A stretch of DNA of 64,000 bases from Rugalucina vietnamica (GCA_964017185.1 OZ024874.1:17231957-17295956); one strand, 5' to 3'. Positions 42,912 to 55,198 are shown, numbered from the stretch's first letter. Notes: generated from the sequence alone by a model not told the origin. Numbers and translations: made by a program.

Positions 42912-43629
42912 AATGCTACATTTATTTAGCAAAACTTTGATTTACTGGGGTAGTTTTGTTACATTAGCTAGCATGTCTGTAAGAGTTCTATTGATGTTTA
43001 AAATAAAGCAAATATAATTATTTTAAAAACTTTTACAACTTTGCAATTGAAAATAGTCTTTCACAAGTTTTACTGATGTAAAAATTGCAGCTGATTACAC
43101 AGATATTTTGCTCAGCCACTGTAATTCAGAACATTATCAGCTTAAAAGCTTTCTTCTTTCTGACCTTTTCAGATTTGCTCAATGGCATCTGGTAAAAACA
43201 TTTTTCATTTTTATATATACATACATTTTTTTTTCTTGAATAAAATTTATAGCCTTTTTTCTCATATCATTTATGAGAATCAAGATTTATATGAAATACT
43301 TCAAAATATCTATACTGGCATTTTTTAAGATACATGCACTCCGTAGCATTCTGAAAAATATGGATTAGCATATGAAACAAGGTTTTTACCAAATTTCATA
43401 TGACACTTGCAACAAACTACATGGCATTGCATTATCAAGTGTTCATATATTTATTATGACAGTATCTTCTGGATATGAGCAATGTGTTAATTTGCTTTGC
43501 TTTAATTGGTTATCTGCTTTGGTTTAATTGGTGATAGCTTACAGGGATTGTGTCCAGCCAACAATTTCTATGTCATGTCGTGACAGAGCTACTGCTTCTC
43601 GGTATTATAAGAATCTTACATGAGTGTCA
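42912..43629. other. AT-rich stretch, no gene seen
   Basis: A SINE family E tail-like segment lies at about 43548-43612 (CAACAATTTCTATGTCATGT). Nothing else supported. Confidence 0.45.
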
Positions 43630-44035
43630 GGTATGGATAGACAAATCTGTCCCGAGGGTCACATTTTGGCATCACGAGGCTCGCCGAGTGATGCCAAATT
43701 GTGACCCGAGGGACAGATTTGTCTATCCATACCTTACACAAATGATGGATTCTTTTTCTTGCACGCCTTAATGCTTGATTTTTATGTTATTTACCCAGAA
43801 AAATGCTACAATCGCGGCCCCCGCCATTTTGAATTTAAACGTTTTGACGTCATTGTGACGTGTGCGCTTAGCAACGAAATTATGTGACGTCCTATACAAC
43901 CAATGTTAAAAAAGAACACTTGAACCCAGGGTGCGACCGGGGTGAGATAACGAGGGTGAGATAAGAATTTCTCACATGGGGTAAAACGTAGGATTTCTCT
44001 ATCTGGTGTGCAAGAATCACCGGTACTAAGGAAAG
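43630..44035. repeat. Foldback repeat with 46-base hairpin arms
   Basis: GGTATGGATAGACAAATCTG starts the left arm (43630) and pairs with its complement ending at 43734, with a 12-base loop GAGGCTCGCCGA; only about three mispairs. Further right, TTCTTGCACGCC (about 43756) and GGTGTGCAAGAATC (about 44018) form a looser inverted pair around a CpG-rich middle with GACGTCATTGTGACG and a duplicated GGGTGAGATAA. Likely a composite mobile repeat; ends not fixed. Confidence 0.6.
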
Positions 44036-45887
44036 CTTCAAGTGTCAAGGACACAGCATGACAACTAAGGTAGGTAACACAGGACTCCTCGCTCCATAGT
44101 CCTCTACTCTACAGCTAGGCCATCATGCTCCCCACAATGTGCTGTAACATTACAATGTTTTTTTTCTTAATAAAATATCACAAGCTAATACATATATACT
44201 ATAAGAAAGTCTAGGTAGAAATGGTTGGCGACAGGATACAAAATTAAAATTTGGGGTGTCAGTTTGTTTTCCAACGCTGACCATGAAGTATTTCATCCTC
44301 AGCTGCCCCTGTGCAATGCACGCTGGACAAAACACAAAACTTGACATCCAATTATTTTCCAATTTTCAAGTGTTTAGTTGCAGATTTTTCTGCCAAACCG
44401 AACCTCAAGGACATAATTACCGGCATTAGAAGAAATGAAATGCAGATCTAAAAGTATGACATTTCCTCATCCCGAAAATGTATGAAAGAAGGCCGGCGAT
44501 TTGCAAGTGTTAAATTTCTATCCATTATAAAGAGATTCAAGCCTGCAAGGACATTTAAGGTGCAATTGTCATGCATCTTATTAGATGAAATGCATATAAG
44601 GTCAAAACATTTGAAAAGGGGTCTGTGATACAGGATGTCAGGATGACCATGATTGGTGCTCAATATTTGACCAAATATGCATGCTGATCTGGGTTTGTTT
44701 AGTATCTCAACTTCTACAAGAACACTATTAACAAAATTCTGCTGCCCCCAAACCTTCAAAACTGCTGACAAAATATAAATATTTGATGGTCACTTTTTTC
44801 AAAAGGCACAATTTTACACCTCGCGTCTTTAAATAAGATAAGAGAGTGTTACCATTTTCTATTCAATTGTTATGGATAGTTTGGTCAATTTCGATGCGTT
44901 TCAATTGCACCTTTTCATTATCGGTTGTCTTGGTCACTGTGAAAAGAATATAGTTATCCATGAATATCATTACCGGGCAGCTGTATGAAAATGCATTCAT
45001 GACGGAGCATTATAATTAAGTAGGATAAGATTATGAAGTATTTGGTCACCGAAAAAACGTCAAAGGCGGCAATCTTGAGTGAAACTGTCAGCATTTGTCA
45101 TGATGTGCAGTAATTATGTGCATTCCCGCACACTAGGGGTCTTTAATTTAGACATAAAGCCTTCGCTAACAGGGTGAAAGGTTATCCAGGGGTACTGGTA
45201 CTGTCCGAAAAGAAAATGCAAAAGGTTTTTGAAACTTTTTTCTTTTTTTTTTTTTCACTAAAAACTTGTTTGTTTTTTAATTAAAAAAAAATAGTTTTGT
45301 CTTCCACAAGCATATCAAGATTTCCATGTTACAGACCATTCCATTAAGAAAGTGATTTGCTTGTCTACTTTTTCTGCTTGTTGTTATCATTTTCAACCTA
45401 TAAATAAAAGTGCATACATATTAAACTTCAGATTCACATTTTTGCATTGTGCATTAAAATTAATTAATATAGAGATTTCACTTCATGTCCCCGTCTACCT
45501 ACATGTAGTGAAAATTTGAATATTTATTTATGCAATACAAATATAGGAGAAAATGTAATTGGGGATAAAAGTTTGTTTTTAAGAATGTAATCCAGACACA
45601 ATTAGGACTACCATGGTCAGAAAAAACAACAACACAAAAACAAATGAAATTTTAAACTTTAAAGCAGATTTTATACTGCTAGCAGTGAAAATCAAAGGAC
45701 CAAACCAGCTTGCTTAATAGAGCAGCTTATCAGCATTTTTGCTGTAGCACTACAAAATACAGATTGTCCTCTAAAATGGCTCATTATTTCACTCTGTTTA
45801 TTTTACCTACATAAAAAATTGTAAAAATGAAAGATGAAATGAATTGAAAAGAAAGAAAAATGAGGCAGGTCTCCCATTCCCTAATAT
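44036..45887. other. No gene firmly seen
   Basis: The 107-codon minus ORF at 44448-44771 has balanced composition and a preceding TTTTGTCAG that might be a splice acceptor, but no recognisable family, so it was left out. The rest is AT-rich, with poly-T and poly-A patches near 45240-45290. Confidence 0.4.
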
Positions 45888-46122
45888 GAGCCGCATCGTG
45901 AGAAAACCGGATTTTTGCCTATGTGAAAACAAAGGCGCAGATCAGCTTCGCAGTAACTGCGAAGCTGATCAGCGCCTTTGTTTTCGCTACTCGGATAGTA
46001 CAATTCCTCTTCTACTTAAATCCGAAATTTCAAGCTTCTAGCTCCTTTCTGAGATTGTACAGGCCAGTTTGTGTCGAACCTGGTCGGAAACCCCGAAGAC
46101 CGGTTTTCTTGCGTCGCGGCTC
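45888..46122 (+). mobile_element. Family A palindromic MITE, full copy
   Basis: 235 bp with duplication ATAT (45884-45887 and 46123-46126). GAGCCGCATCGTGAGAAAAC / GTTTTCTTGCGTCGCGGCTC ends, CCGG subtype both sides. Palindrome CGCAGTAACTGCG intact. Confidence 0.95.
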
Positions 46123-46282
46123 ATATACAGAATTACATTCATTAATTGACCAACATTATGAACAAGGAGACACATTGTGAAAAATAAAAGTTTCAAGTCA
46201 AGCAAACCTTAAATGGTAAAGATTCAGGCTGAACTATCCTCAATGTAGCCTATCACTGTAGATTGTTTGCTTGCTTGTTGCT

Positions 46283-46452
46283 ATAGTCAGCAATTTTTCA
46301 GTCATGTTGGGATGGAACCAACCCTTACTGGGTATTAACCAGTACTATGAGAAGTTAATGCATCTTGCTCAAGGACACCACCAAGTCATTATAACCTGGG
46401 GTTTGAACCCTACTTTCTCAATCCGGAGGCCAGCACACCAACCACTCTCCAT
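46283..46452 (-). mobile_element. tRNA-derived SINE, family E
   Basis: Tail GTCAGCAATTTTTCAGTCAT, body ATCTTGCTCAAGGACACCA, box B region GGGGTTTGAACCC on the plus strand, then a degraded head. No clear target duplication. Confidence 0.65.
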
Positions 46453-46566
46453 ACTTTGTGGATAGTACTTGTATTGTCTCAGTAAATGCAAGTCTTTAGT
46501 TGGCCTCTGACATAGAGCTGGTTACAATAGTACATGGTCAACAGAAACACATATACAGAAACAGGT

Positions 46567-46805
46567 GAGACATAACACAAGAAAACCAACAATGTAGTTT
46601 TGGATCAGGTCAGACACAAACCGAGATGTACAAGCACAGAAGATGGCTAGGGGCTGGAAATTATAGTTTCTGAAAGTAAAGGAATTATTGTACTATAATT
46701 TATTTAGTGAAAACAAAGGAGCTGATCAGCTTTGCAGTTACTGCAAAGTTGATCTGTGCCTTGCTTTCGCCTATGCAAAATGATGGTTTTCTCAAGACGT
46801 GGTCC
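46567..46805 (-). mobile_element. Family A palindromic MITE, worn
   Basis: 239 bp with duplication AGGT (46563-46566 and 46806-46809), one of the few outside the AWWT pattern. Ends decayed to GAGACATAAC and GTGGTCC. Palindrome slightly mispaired. Confidence 0.88.
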
Positions 46806-48170
46806 AGGTTTACTCGTGACAGGGCTCTTATATAAACAGCATGCGGAGCATGTGGAGACAACTTAGACCACACATGTCAGACAACCTCCGATGTTGAAGA
46901 GATATTATATTTGAGCCCCGTCAAAAAACAAACTCTCTTAAAAAATGCGACCATTCATTACCCAAACCAGTCAAAACTATCTTTTGCCTTGAAAATTTAA
47001 TAAGAAACAATTTTAATAAAGATCTAACTATTTCTAAGCACTTTTGTCAAGATAGTGCAGATGCACAAGTCCAAATGTGTGGCTGTACTTTTGTGAAACT
47101 CCAAAAAGACTAGTTTATGGCGTGGCTAAAATAATGATACAATTTAGATGCACAAAGTACGCTATATTATATCAGAAAAATCATTTTACTCAAAGAATTT
47201 AACACTTGCAACTATGAATTTAGACAGTAACTTTATGCCTTTGCGGTGTTTTGTAAAGGTGTCAGCTCTGAATCTCGGTGATTTGTAACCCCTTGCGGAT
47301 TTTATTTCGTCATATTTTAGTTCAACTTGTCCGATTAACTATCACTGTATAATACAAACATTGCAAAATAATTATGCGTTAATGATAAAATAAAATAGAA
47401 AACTGAAACTAGCTTTCAGAGTCGGTGATCAGAAAATTCTACCAAACTTCAACGAGCCAACATTTTACCAGCAAAACTATCTTATCTTTACCAATTTCAG
47501 AACATCAGACTGAAAGTTACATTCCATATCCATAGATGTTAATTCTTTGGTAGAAAATTCCAATTCTTTTCTCCAAAGAATGTTACCATAGATATCTTTT
47601 GTCAAAAGTCAGTATTTTATCATGTTTTAGACTTGCCTTTGGTTTCTTTACTTGTCAGCAGTTTTCTGCCTTTGTTAGCGCTATGTCATTCTAACGGTAC
47701 GGGTACCGTTGCACGTTCGCCCGGTTGCTTAAGCTGCTTATCAGTCTGCTCACTTGTGGTTAATTATTGTCTCATATTGTGCTATTAACGTGAATAAATT
47801 CATCATTTATCTAGCTACAATTTCCATTTTACCAGGCACAGAAATGCTTATTAAAATGCTAATAAGCGTAATCCAAAGTTGATACCTGTAAGGGAAATTA
47901 GTTGCACTTTATTGTGCCCAGACGTAATATATAAAGCCCTGATTAAAATTAGTCAAAGTTCTTTTGGTTTCTTCGTATTTGAATTTTTAATATCAGTTAA
48001 TATCGGGTCAATTTGTCTTTGAGGGTGCAATATTTACAAGAAAAACAAATTTGTTACAGAATTATGAAATACTGCGAGTGAAATTACTGAAAAGCTGAAA
48101 CGTAATGATATTTTCATATTTTAGAATATTAATAATGCGGGTAAACGTGCAAAGCAGGTTATAACTGTAT
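46806..48170. other. AT-rich stretch, no gene seen
   Basis: Only a small palindrome AACGGTACGGGTACCGTT (about 47694). No coding support. Confidence 0.5.
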
Positions 48171-48405
48171 GAGCTGCGACGCGAGAAAAACGGTCGTCCG
48201 GGTTTCCTAACAGGTCCGACACAAACTGACATGTACAGTCACAGAAGATGGCTAAAAGCTTGAAATTTCGGATTTAGGAAGAAGAGGAATTGTACTATCT
48301 GTGTGGTGAAAACAAAGGCGCTGATCAGCTGTGCAGTTACTGCACAGCTGATCTGTGCCTTTGTTTTCGCATAGGCAATAATCCCGTCTTTTAATGACGC
48401 GGCTC
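48171..48405 (-). mobile_element. Family A palindromic MITE, full copy
   Basis: 235 bp with duplication GTAT (48167-48170 and 48406-48409). CAGCTGTGCAG...CTGCACAGCTG arm form, perfectly paired. Confidence 0.94.
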
Positions 48406-49109
48406 GTATAACAAAGAAAAAATGCCGTTTTTGAGGTCACATTGCCCAGACATGCTAAAGTTGTCTGCGCTCTAAATTTTGCCTACGCGCACAGTTTTAT
48501 CCTACTTAATTTGTAGATTTATATGCAAACATGTATCATTTTTTGCTAACTAATTTTAACACTTTGGGACATACGAAGCTAAATATTTTGAAAATTCAAA
48601 TTTTTGAAATTAAATTTTAGACATATTGAAGTTTCGGGCATTTTTAACCATTAATTTTGCTTACATGTGAAATTTTAAAATTCCAAATTAATAAAACAAT
48701 TCATATACCACAATTTCCAATCTTCAGAAGACCCTTCAAGTATCATGTGAAAGTGTTTTTGGAATTTAAAAACTGAAGCTAATATCAATTCAGTTTTCTT
48801 ACTTTATGAATGTATTGCATGATAATTTTATATACACAGGCAAATACAAAGAACCCTAACTTAACACATCACTTAAGAAAATAGAGAAATGTATGAACAT
48901 AAAAAATATACACAAGTTGCTAAAACAAAAAAAAATTGCTAAAATACTTGCTAAAATAGCAGTTGCTCTTTACTGAATTATTTTAAAACAGAAAGGGTAC
49001 TAAATTTTCTAACTTAAAACAATGGGTTTTAGCCCATTTCTAATTTTTATTATAAAATCTGTAGATGAATATAAAACCTTAATAATCTAGTATTACAATT
49101 AACACAAAT
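48406..49109. other. AT-rich stretch, no gene seen
   Basis: Nothing supported. Confidence 0.5.
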
Positions 49110-49316
49110 GAGGCGCCTCATGGGAAAACCAACAATCTGCATAGGTGAAAACAAAGACGCAGATCAGCGCCTTTGTTTTCGCTACTCGGATAGTACAATT
49201 CCTCTTCTACTTAAATCCGAAATTTCAAGCTTCTAGCTCTTTTCTGTGCTTGTACAGGCCGGTTTGTGTCGGACCTGTTCGGAAACCACATTGTTGGTTT
49301 TCCCACGAGGCGGCTC
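49110..49316 (+). mobile_element. Family A copy with palindrome excised
   Basis: 207 bp with duplication AAAT (49106-49109 and 49317-49320). The middle reads GACGCAGATCAGCGCCTTTG: the inner 27 or so bases of the palindrome are cleanly gone while the ends and the right half are well kept. Confidence 0.95.
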
Positions 49317-49419
49317 AAATCTTATTAATTATCTCCCTTTGCAAAGTTGGTTATGCCTCTTTTTATGTCACTAAAAAAAGGGAACCATCCTTTGAATACT
49401 GAAGTTCATTTACCATAAT

Positions 49420-49668
49420 CTTACAATAAGAAAGCCTGACTGTGTGCATGCATCAGACACAAACTGTGTGGTCACAAAGTCAAACTTTAAAATTAAAATT
49501 TTTGAAGACAAAACAAAAGACTCTTCAACCTAGTCAGCAGACAAAAATAATGCTGATCAGAATGCACAGTCAAGGCTGATGTAAACTTTTGTTGTTCACA
49601 TAACTGTTCAATAAGATTTTTTTTTATCACATAAATGTTCAATAAGATGGTTTTTTTTCATGACGAGA
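49420..49668 (-). mobile_element. Possible very old family A copy
   Basis: Weak trail of family A minus-strand words in the right order (CATCAGACACAAACTG, GACAAAACAAAAG, AATGCTGATCAGAATG, TTTTTTCATGACGAGACTA). Could be chance. Confidence 0.3.
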
Positions 49669-50552
49669 CTATGTCCAATCATTACCCAATTTATGTAATA
49701 CTAGCTACCAGGGACATTACCTCTGAGTATCATTCTGTTACACGAGTCCTTTGATAACTCCATAATATTAACGCATGGCGGATAATCACATTGAATGCTT
49801 TCAGTTGACGACAAATGGATGGTGGTTAAACAACAATTGTCCATCTTAAAAAGCAGGTGACAAAATACCCCCCAAAAACTTCTGGTCTTAATTTTATTGG
49901 TTCTTGCGGCAGTAAATCTAAGACTCGTGACGGCGTTTTTTCTCTACGACAAGACAATGGCAGATGATGCTGCAAATCACGGCAACGTATCAATATCCAC
50001 GGTGACAAGAGGTGACTCGACATTACAGACCTTTACTTAAACAACAATAGCCGCTTTCATTCTTCAATGCTTAACACAGGGTATTTCAAAGTTCAACCAA
50101 ATTTTGCAAAACTAATAAAACTTAATTTGTAATGCATTCAAGATATAGCCCAAATAATTTATCTAATCATTTAAGAGTTTTTCAAGTGGCTAGGAAGCAT
50201 CGTTTTCTTTGAAATATTAAAAGATGCGACTCTTAACAGGTGGCGTGATTCATTGGCGGTAATGTCCGTTCAACCTCCATTCAATATTGGGCGGACAGTC
50301 GTGCAAATGAACAGGGTTTCTGAGGTTAAGGTCAGCGATTGGATGACCTTCGTATTATATAGATCGAATGCAAGAGATTCATTTTAATCTGAGTGAAGAG
50401 CCGTAATCCATTGTCCGTGGAGTCACAGGACACAATTATTACTTTCATTGTGAAACTGATATCTGACTGTCCACCGCTGGACATCGCAGCTTTTGTACAT
50501 GTGACCTTGGTCGTAAACCTTCAAGACGGGGACAAATCACAGATTTCGACTA
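49669..50552. other. No gene firmly seen
   Basis: A minus ORF at 49826-50023 starts with ATG and has no recognised content. GTTAAACAACAATTG and TTAAACAACAATAG form a loose direct repeat around it. Not called. Confidence 0.4.
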
Positions 50553-50778
50553 AGCCCCATTATAGAAAACCCAAAGTTTGGACATTTCAGCCTGGTCTGA
50601 CACAAACCAGGCTCTAAATAGACAGAAATTGGCTGAAGCTTTTGAGCTTCATATTTAGGGAGCCGAAGACTATCAGTTAAAGAAATACAAAGATGCTGAG
50701 CAGCTACAAAAAACTGCACTGCTGTTCTGTGTCTTTGCAATGCAAATGCAAAAACAGGTATTTTAATGACACAGCTTA
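50553..50778 (-). mobile_element. Family A copy, strongly decayed
   Basis: Follows family A order (GGTCTGACACAAACC, TTGAGCTTCATATTTAGG, AAAGATGCTGAGCAGCT, GTCTTTGCAATGC, TTTTAATGACACAGCTTA) with many changes. Confidence 0.6.
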
Positions 50779-52280
50779 AATGGTCACCAGTTAAAGTCTG
50801 TGCGGACGCAAACTTTTATATTCAAATGTCTTTTGAAAATCTTCAATCACATAAATGAAAATGACGATTAAACAAAGACGATGATTAGAATTTGGATCTA
50901 ATAAATGGTCCGAAAGACAATAATCTGTCGATAGGACGACGCAGCACACTCAATGATGTGGTAACTCGAAACCGTCCTTTGAGTTAAGGTAAAAACCAAG
51001 CTGTTCAATTAAAATTAGATTTGCATCTTATAATAGTTCGACTGAATGGAAGAAAGCACATCTTATTCAAAACTGGTCATTATCCGCAGTGAATGCATCA
51101 CAATTACACTGATGGCGGTCAGTCTTGAAAAGTCGTTAGGTTTGTATTTCAAATAAAATATTTGTTTTGCTGCTTTGACCAGAATGATTTAGTTCTTCAA
51201 AATTAATGGCATGCACAAGACTTAATAATTATGATTTAAGAAAACAGAAGTCATGTTATTTATGGTCTTTGATCGCGGATGGACACTTTGAAAGCTGAAG
51301 TTGATTTTCAATTTGCATGACTTTTCCATCTGTTATAGGACAGTTGAAAAGTAATCCAAAGAAATGCAAAGAAGGCATTTCTAAAGGTTTTTTAAGGATA
51401 AATCAGCCTAGATTAAATTTTAAAATTCAAATATTTCCACATCTCAGATAAAAATACAATATAAAACCAGCCCTTCAAAATTCAGTACAAATTACATGTA
51501 AGTTTGAAGAGTTGGAAATTGACCAAATAATTAATGATTCTTTTTTCTCGACTGTGACAGTTTTTGATCCTTGCATACTTTTATTTTTTTCTGGTATGTG
51601 CTTGTTGGTTAAATATATGCAGAATTTGTTTCCATAACAATTATTCTGAGCATGGTATTTGAATGTTTATGAAAATTATAAAGAATTTAAGCCTACCTGC
51701 CCTTCAACAGTCTTTACTTCATCACCACATTTCTAGAAGTGACAGCCTTCCAGTTAGAAGTTGGTCCAAGTGGTGAAAGGAAAACATCAGAGAAATTAGG
51801 ACCTAAAAATCTGAAAAGAAATAGAGGTCTTTATAACATGATTAACTGGATATAAAGATTTTGTCCCTGAAAACATTACTGGAAAAAATCTGAGCACCAG
51901 TAATAGGATCAGGGTTTTCACAGCTTGCAAGTTGGTCTGCATCATTTTGAAAAACTAAGCACTATGTATGGTAAAAAAAATGCGTCAAAATGATATTTTG
52001 GGTACTTGAATATTGAAGAAATTTATGCCTACCTGTCTTTCATCAGGTACATCACATAGCTAGCTCTTTGCTGTTTTTGTGACATTTCTGGATGTCACAT
52101 TCTTCATGTATCCATGTTGAGTAGCAGCCACCATATAATCTGATAGAAGAAAACTTTTAGAAATAAATTGTACACATATAAAATTGCTGTTTTAAAAACA
52201 TTATTTATTAAAATTGTCAAAGATGAAAGCTTATGTGATTCAATTGTTGTTTTACCTCCAAAGTATACAGACATAAAGGT
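50779..52280. other. AT-rich stretch, no gene seen
   Basis: Nothing supported. Two similar words (AAGAATTTAAGCCTACCTGC at about 51681 and TTTATGCCTACCTGTC at about 52022) suggest a diverged duplication. Confidence 0.45.
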
Positions 52281-52384
52281 CTTACGCAAGTGGTCATTTC
52301 TTATGAAATTTATTAAACGAGCCTTCGGCAAGTTTAATAAGGCTAGTTTAATAAATTTCATATGAAATGACCACAAGTGTAAGA
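52281..52384. repeat. Hairpin repeat, about 40-base arms
   Basis: CTTACGCAAGTGGTCATTTC...ATTAAACGAGCC pairs with GGCTAGTTTAATAAATTTCA...GACCACAAGTGTAAG around a short loop (TTCGGCAAGTTTAATA). The overlapping plus and minus ORFs here mirror each other because of the palindrome. Confidence 0.75.
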
Positions 52385-52587
52385 TTTGTTTTATCATATG
52401 ACCTTTAAATCATGATTTTATCGCCTTCAAAGTGGACATATTTTCAACGAAAATTTACATTGTTGTTACAAACGTCGTCAATGACGTTACATATTCCCTC
52501 AAAAGTGTTAATACACGTGTGGTCATAATACTTTTTATTATATGACGTTATCCATGGAAAACAGCGATGTCATATGATAAATAAACA

Positions 52588-52740
52588 TTATTACTTCAGT
52601 ATCTGATGTGTTGGATCATGTCGAGTATCTGCACCAGGAAAGACCTGATCATGCAAGTCGAAGACGAGCCTGATCCGGTCTTTCCTGGTGCAAATACGAG
52701 ACGTGATCCGATCCATCCAATCAAGTTACTGAAGTAATAA
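52588..52740. repeat. Foldback repeat with two paired blocks
   Basis: TTATTACTTCAGTA outside and GCACCAGGAAAGACC inside recur as reverse complements at the right (GGTCTTTCCTGGTGC, TACTGAAGTAATAA). Loop AAGTCGAAGACGAGC. May be part of one larger element with the hairpin at 52281. Confidence 0.75.
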
Positions 52741-52905
52741 CGTGTTTATTATATACCTAAAATCAGGAATCATTGTAACATTGTGCCAATTTTTACGTCA
52801 GAGCTAGAAAAGTCATTAAATTTTGTTAATTTTGTTCTGAAACAGTTGTTGTTTTAAAAAGTAAGGCAAAAATAAGTCTGGTTGTCATCCAGATTTTGAT
52901 TTTAT

Positions 52906-53160
52906 TTTTTATTTTTTTTTGGATTCAGTTTTACGTCCCTTTCAAGCTTTTTCACTCATATCGAGACGAATCAATCGGTAGGTGGGGCAAAAACTGGAGT
53001 ACCTGGGGAAAAACCACCTGACACACCCGCAAGCAGAACATGGCTTGTCTCACATATGAATTCGTGCCCCGTGCGAGGCGCGAACCCACATCGGTGAGAT
53101 GATCGAATGATCCAGAGCACTGAAGTCAGCGACCTTAACCACTCGGCCACGGGGACCGCC
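52906..53160 (-). mobile_element. tRNA-derived SINE, family F, with 14-bp target duplication
   Basis: Minus strand: GGTCCCCGTGGCCGAGTGGT (box A TGGCCGAGTGG, Ser/Leu-tRNA-like), box B GTGGGTTCGCGCC, then a body with GCTTGCGGGTGTGTCAGG and a poly-A tail. Bounded by exact GATTTTGATTTTAT (52892-52905 and 53161-53174). RNA polymerase III boxes and target-primed insertion are family knowledge. Confidence 0.9.
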
Positions 53161-53174
53161 GATTTTGATTTTAT

Positions 53175-53698
53175 ATTGTTGGGTAAAAATGTAGGATGGT
53201 GATACAGAATTGTATCAGGTTAGTAGCGTGAAGCAAGATTTCATATTTTTGTGTCGAAAATGGTTAGTATCAATGGTTATTTTTGGTAGGTATATAATAA
53301 AAGGTCATATAAGGTGTTATCCTATTGACTATTCCAGGGAATGCCTCTGGGCGGCTGATTACCAGTACTAAGTGTACATAACTTTCACCATAAACTGACA
53401 ACTTCTCCACTTAAATCAGCAGAAGAGGAAGAATGATCCAAAATAGTTTCACGAAAATTCCCATGAATTTGCCAATGCATACATGTATATATGAGGTCCA
53501 TCTCAGGTCTGCTTTAATAGAGTTTGATGACCAAGCAACAGAATTTTTTAAGAACTTCATGTATTTGGCTGGTTAAAGTAGGCTTTTTGTTTCTCTGTTT
53601 TGACTGTCATCTTTGCTTAAGGTTGATGCTAGCTGATGGGTAACTGGTTGGGAAAGAGCTAGTCATCTTGCTCTCCATGCATTATGTTTTAAAATTAG
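53175..53698. other. No gene seen
   Basis: Nothing supported. Confidence 0.45.
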
Positions 53699-53998
53699 TG
53701 GCCCCCGTGGCCGAGTGGTTAAGAGCGCTGTTTCTTAATTACTCGACCATCCCACCGCTGAGTCTGGTGTGGGTTTGTGGCCAAATTTAAGATGTCTATA
53801 AATTAAACATACATGTAATTGGTAATAAAGTTCTTTATAGTTCTGGCCATGCGAGACAAGCCAAATTCTGCTTGCGGGTATGCCTGGTGTTTTTTCTCGG
53901 GATTCTTCCGTTTTCGCCAACCTACTGATTGGCCTGTCTCATATGAGCTGAAATAATCTTGAAAGGGACGTAAAACTGAATTAAAAAAAAACAACAAG
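53699..53998 (+). mobile_element. tRNA-derived SINE, family F
   Basis: GGCCCCCGTGGCCGAGTGGT head at the left, GGTGTGGGTTTG as worn box B, body GCTTGCGGGTATGCCTGGTG, tail GGGACGTAAAACTG and a run of A. Opposite orientation to the copy 540 bp to the left. Minus ORFs here are artefacts. Confidence 0.85.
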
Positions 53999-54004
53999 TA
54001 GCCC

Positions 54005-55198
54005 AAGGGCAACAATCGCTCACCTGAGCATCAACAAGTATAGTCCCTAGACAAAGTGATTTATTTTTATTAATTTTCTTTCTACCATAAATGGGTATAA
54101 CGACCATCTTGGTCATGTTTCAGGTCTATGGCTGCAATAGTTACCATAGGATCATTGGTCCTGTAAACGCTTACGTGAGACCTAGTTGTCACTTTTTCCC
54201 ATGTTTCCATGTTTGCCTATGTTTCCAAAATTGACCTTGACCCAAATTAATCACATACCTTCATCTACTCTATTATTTGCTTGCATCTACCACATTTCAG
54301 GTCTCAGGCTACAATAGTTTTCAAAATATCCATTGTTTTCACTTTTTCCCATGTAAAAGCCTATGTTTCTGAAACTGACCTTGCGGTAAAATAGGTCAAG
54401 GTCATCCTAGTGTCATCATTTGATCAAACTATGATGGGCTGGAGTCCCAAATGCTACATACCAAGTTTCGTGAAAATTGGCCTGGCAGTTCAGGAGAAGA
54501 TTTTTTAGAGGTTTTTACCATATATGGGCCTGTCAGCCATCTTGGTCATGTGACCTGGATTTTGCAATCAAACTTTCGTTCCCCCTACCCCTGGCTGCCC
54601 CACATAAAATTTCACTTTGATTGGCCAAGCGGTTTCAGAGAAGATCTTTGAAAAGTGTGTATGGATGACGGACAGACCAAGGTCAAGGGATGACTTGACC
54701 TAAATTAATCACATACCTTCATCTACTCCATTAGTTGTTTGCATCTGCCACTTTTCAGGTCTCAGGCTGCAATAGTTTTCAAAAAATCTATAGTTTTCAC
54801 TTTCTCCCATGTAAAAGCCTATGTTTCCAAAATTGACCTTGCCATAAAATAGGTCAAGGTTATCCCAGGGTCATCATTTGCGCAAACTATGATGGGCTGG
54901 AGTCCCCAATGCTACATACCAAGTTTCGTGGAAATCGGCCTGCCGTTTCTGGAGAAGAAGACTTTTGAGTGGGTTTTACCATATATGGGCGTGGTGGCCA
55001 TCTTGGTCATGTGATCAAGATCCCGCGAGCAAACTTTCGTTCCCCCTACCCATGGATGCTCCACACAAAATTTAGCTTTCATCGGCCAAGCGGTTTCAGA
55101 GAAGATCTTTGAAATTGTGGACGACGGACGGACGAACGACGGACTGATTGGTATACTATAAGCTCACCTTGTGAGCCTTCGGCTCAGGTGAGCTAAAA
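54005..55198 (+). mobile_element. Family B block, two core units
   Basis: Starts near ATCGCTCACCTGAG and ends AGCCTTCGGCTCAGGTGAGCT. Contains two copies of a core in which TATATGGG recurs at 54531 and 54982 (451 bp apart). Each core runs CTTCATCTACTCYATTA, CAGGTCTCAGGCTRCAATAG, ATAGGTCAAGGT, ACTATGATGGGCTGGAGTCC, GCCATCTTGGTCATGTGA and TTGATTGGCCAAGCGGTTTC. GCTCACCTGAG/CTCAGGTGAGC make the inverted ends. No protein; the ORFs are fragments. Confidence 0.8.

Noticed and set aside
44448..44771. 107-codon ORF, minus strand
   Set aside because: Balanced composition and a possible TTTTGTCAG acceptor made it tempting, but there is no family resemblance or second splice site. Kept only as a note.
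45844..46180. Recurrent peptide with ENKGADQLRSNCEADQRL across many loci
   Set aside because: It appears at nearly every family A copy on both strands because the central palindrome happens to be open in that frame. No conserved start, stop or upstream coding sequence. It is a repeat artefact, likely to be mis-annotated as genes.
49826..50023. 65-codon minus ORF with ATG
   Set aside because: No domain, no splice sites of note and no promoter evidence; direct repeats of TTAAACAACAAT at its borders do not add support.
53699..53790. tRNA gene with GGCCGAGTGGTTAAG
   Set aside because: The acceptor stem does not pair and the sequence continues into a SINE body with an A-rich tail, so it is a tRNA-derived SINE head.
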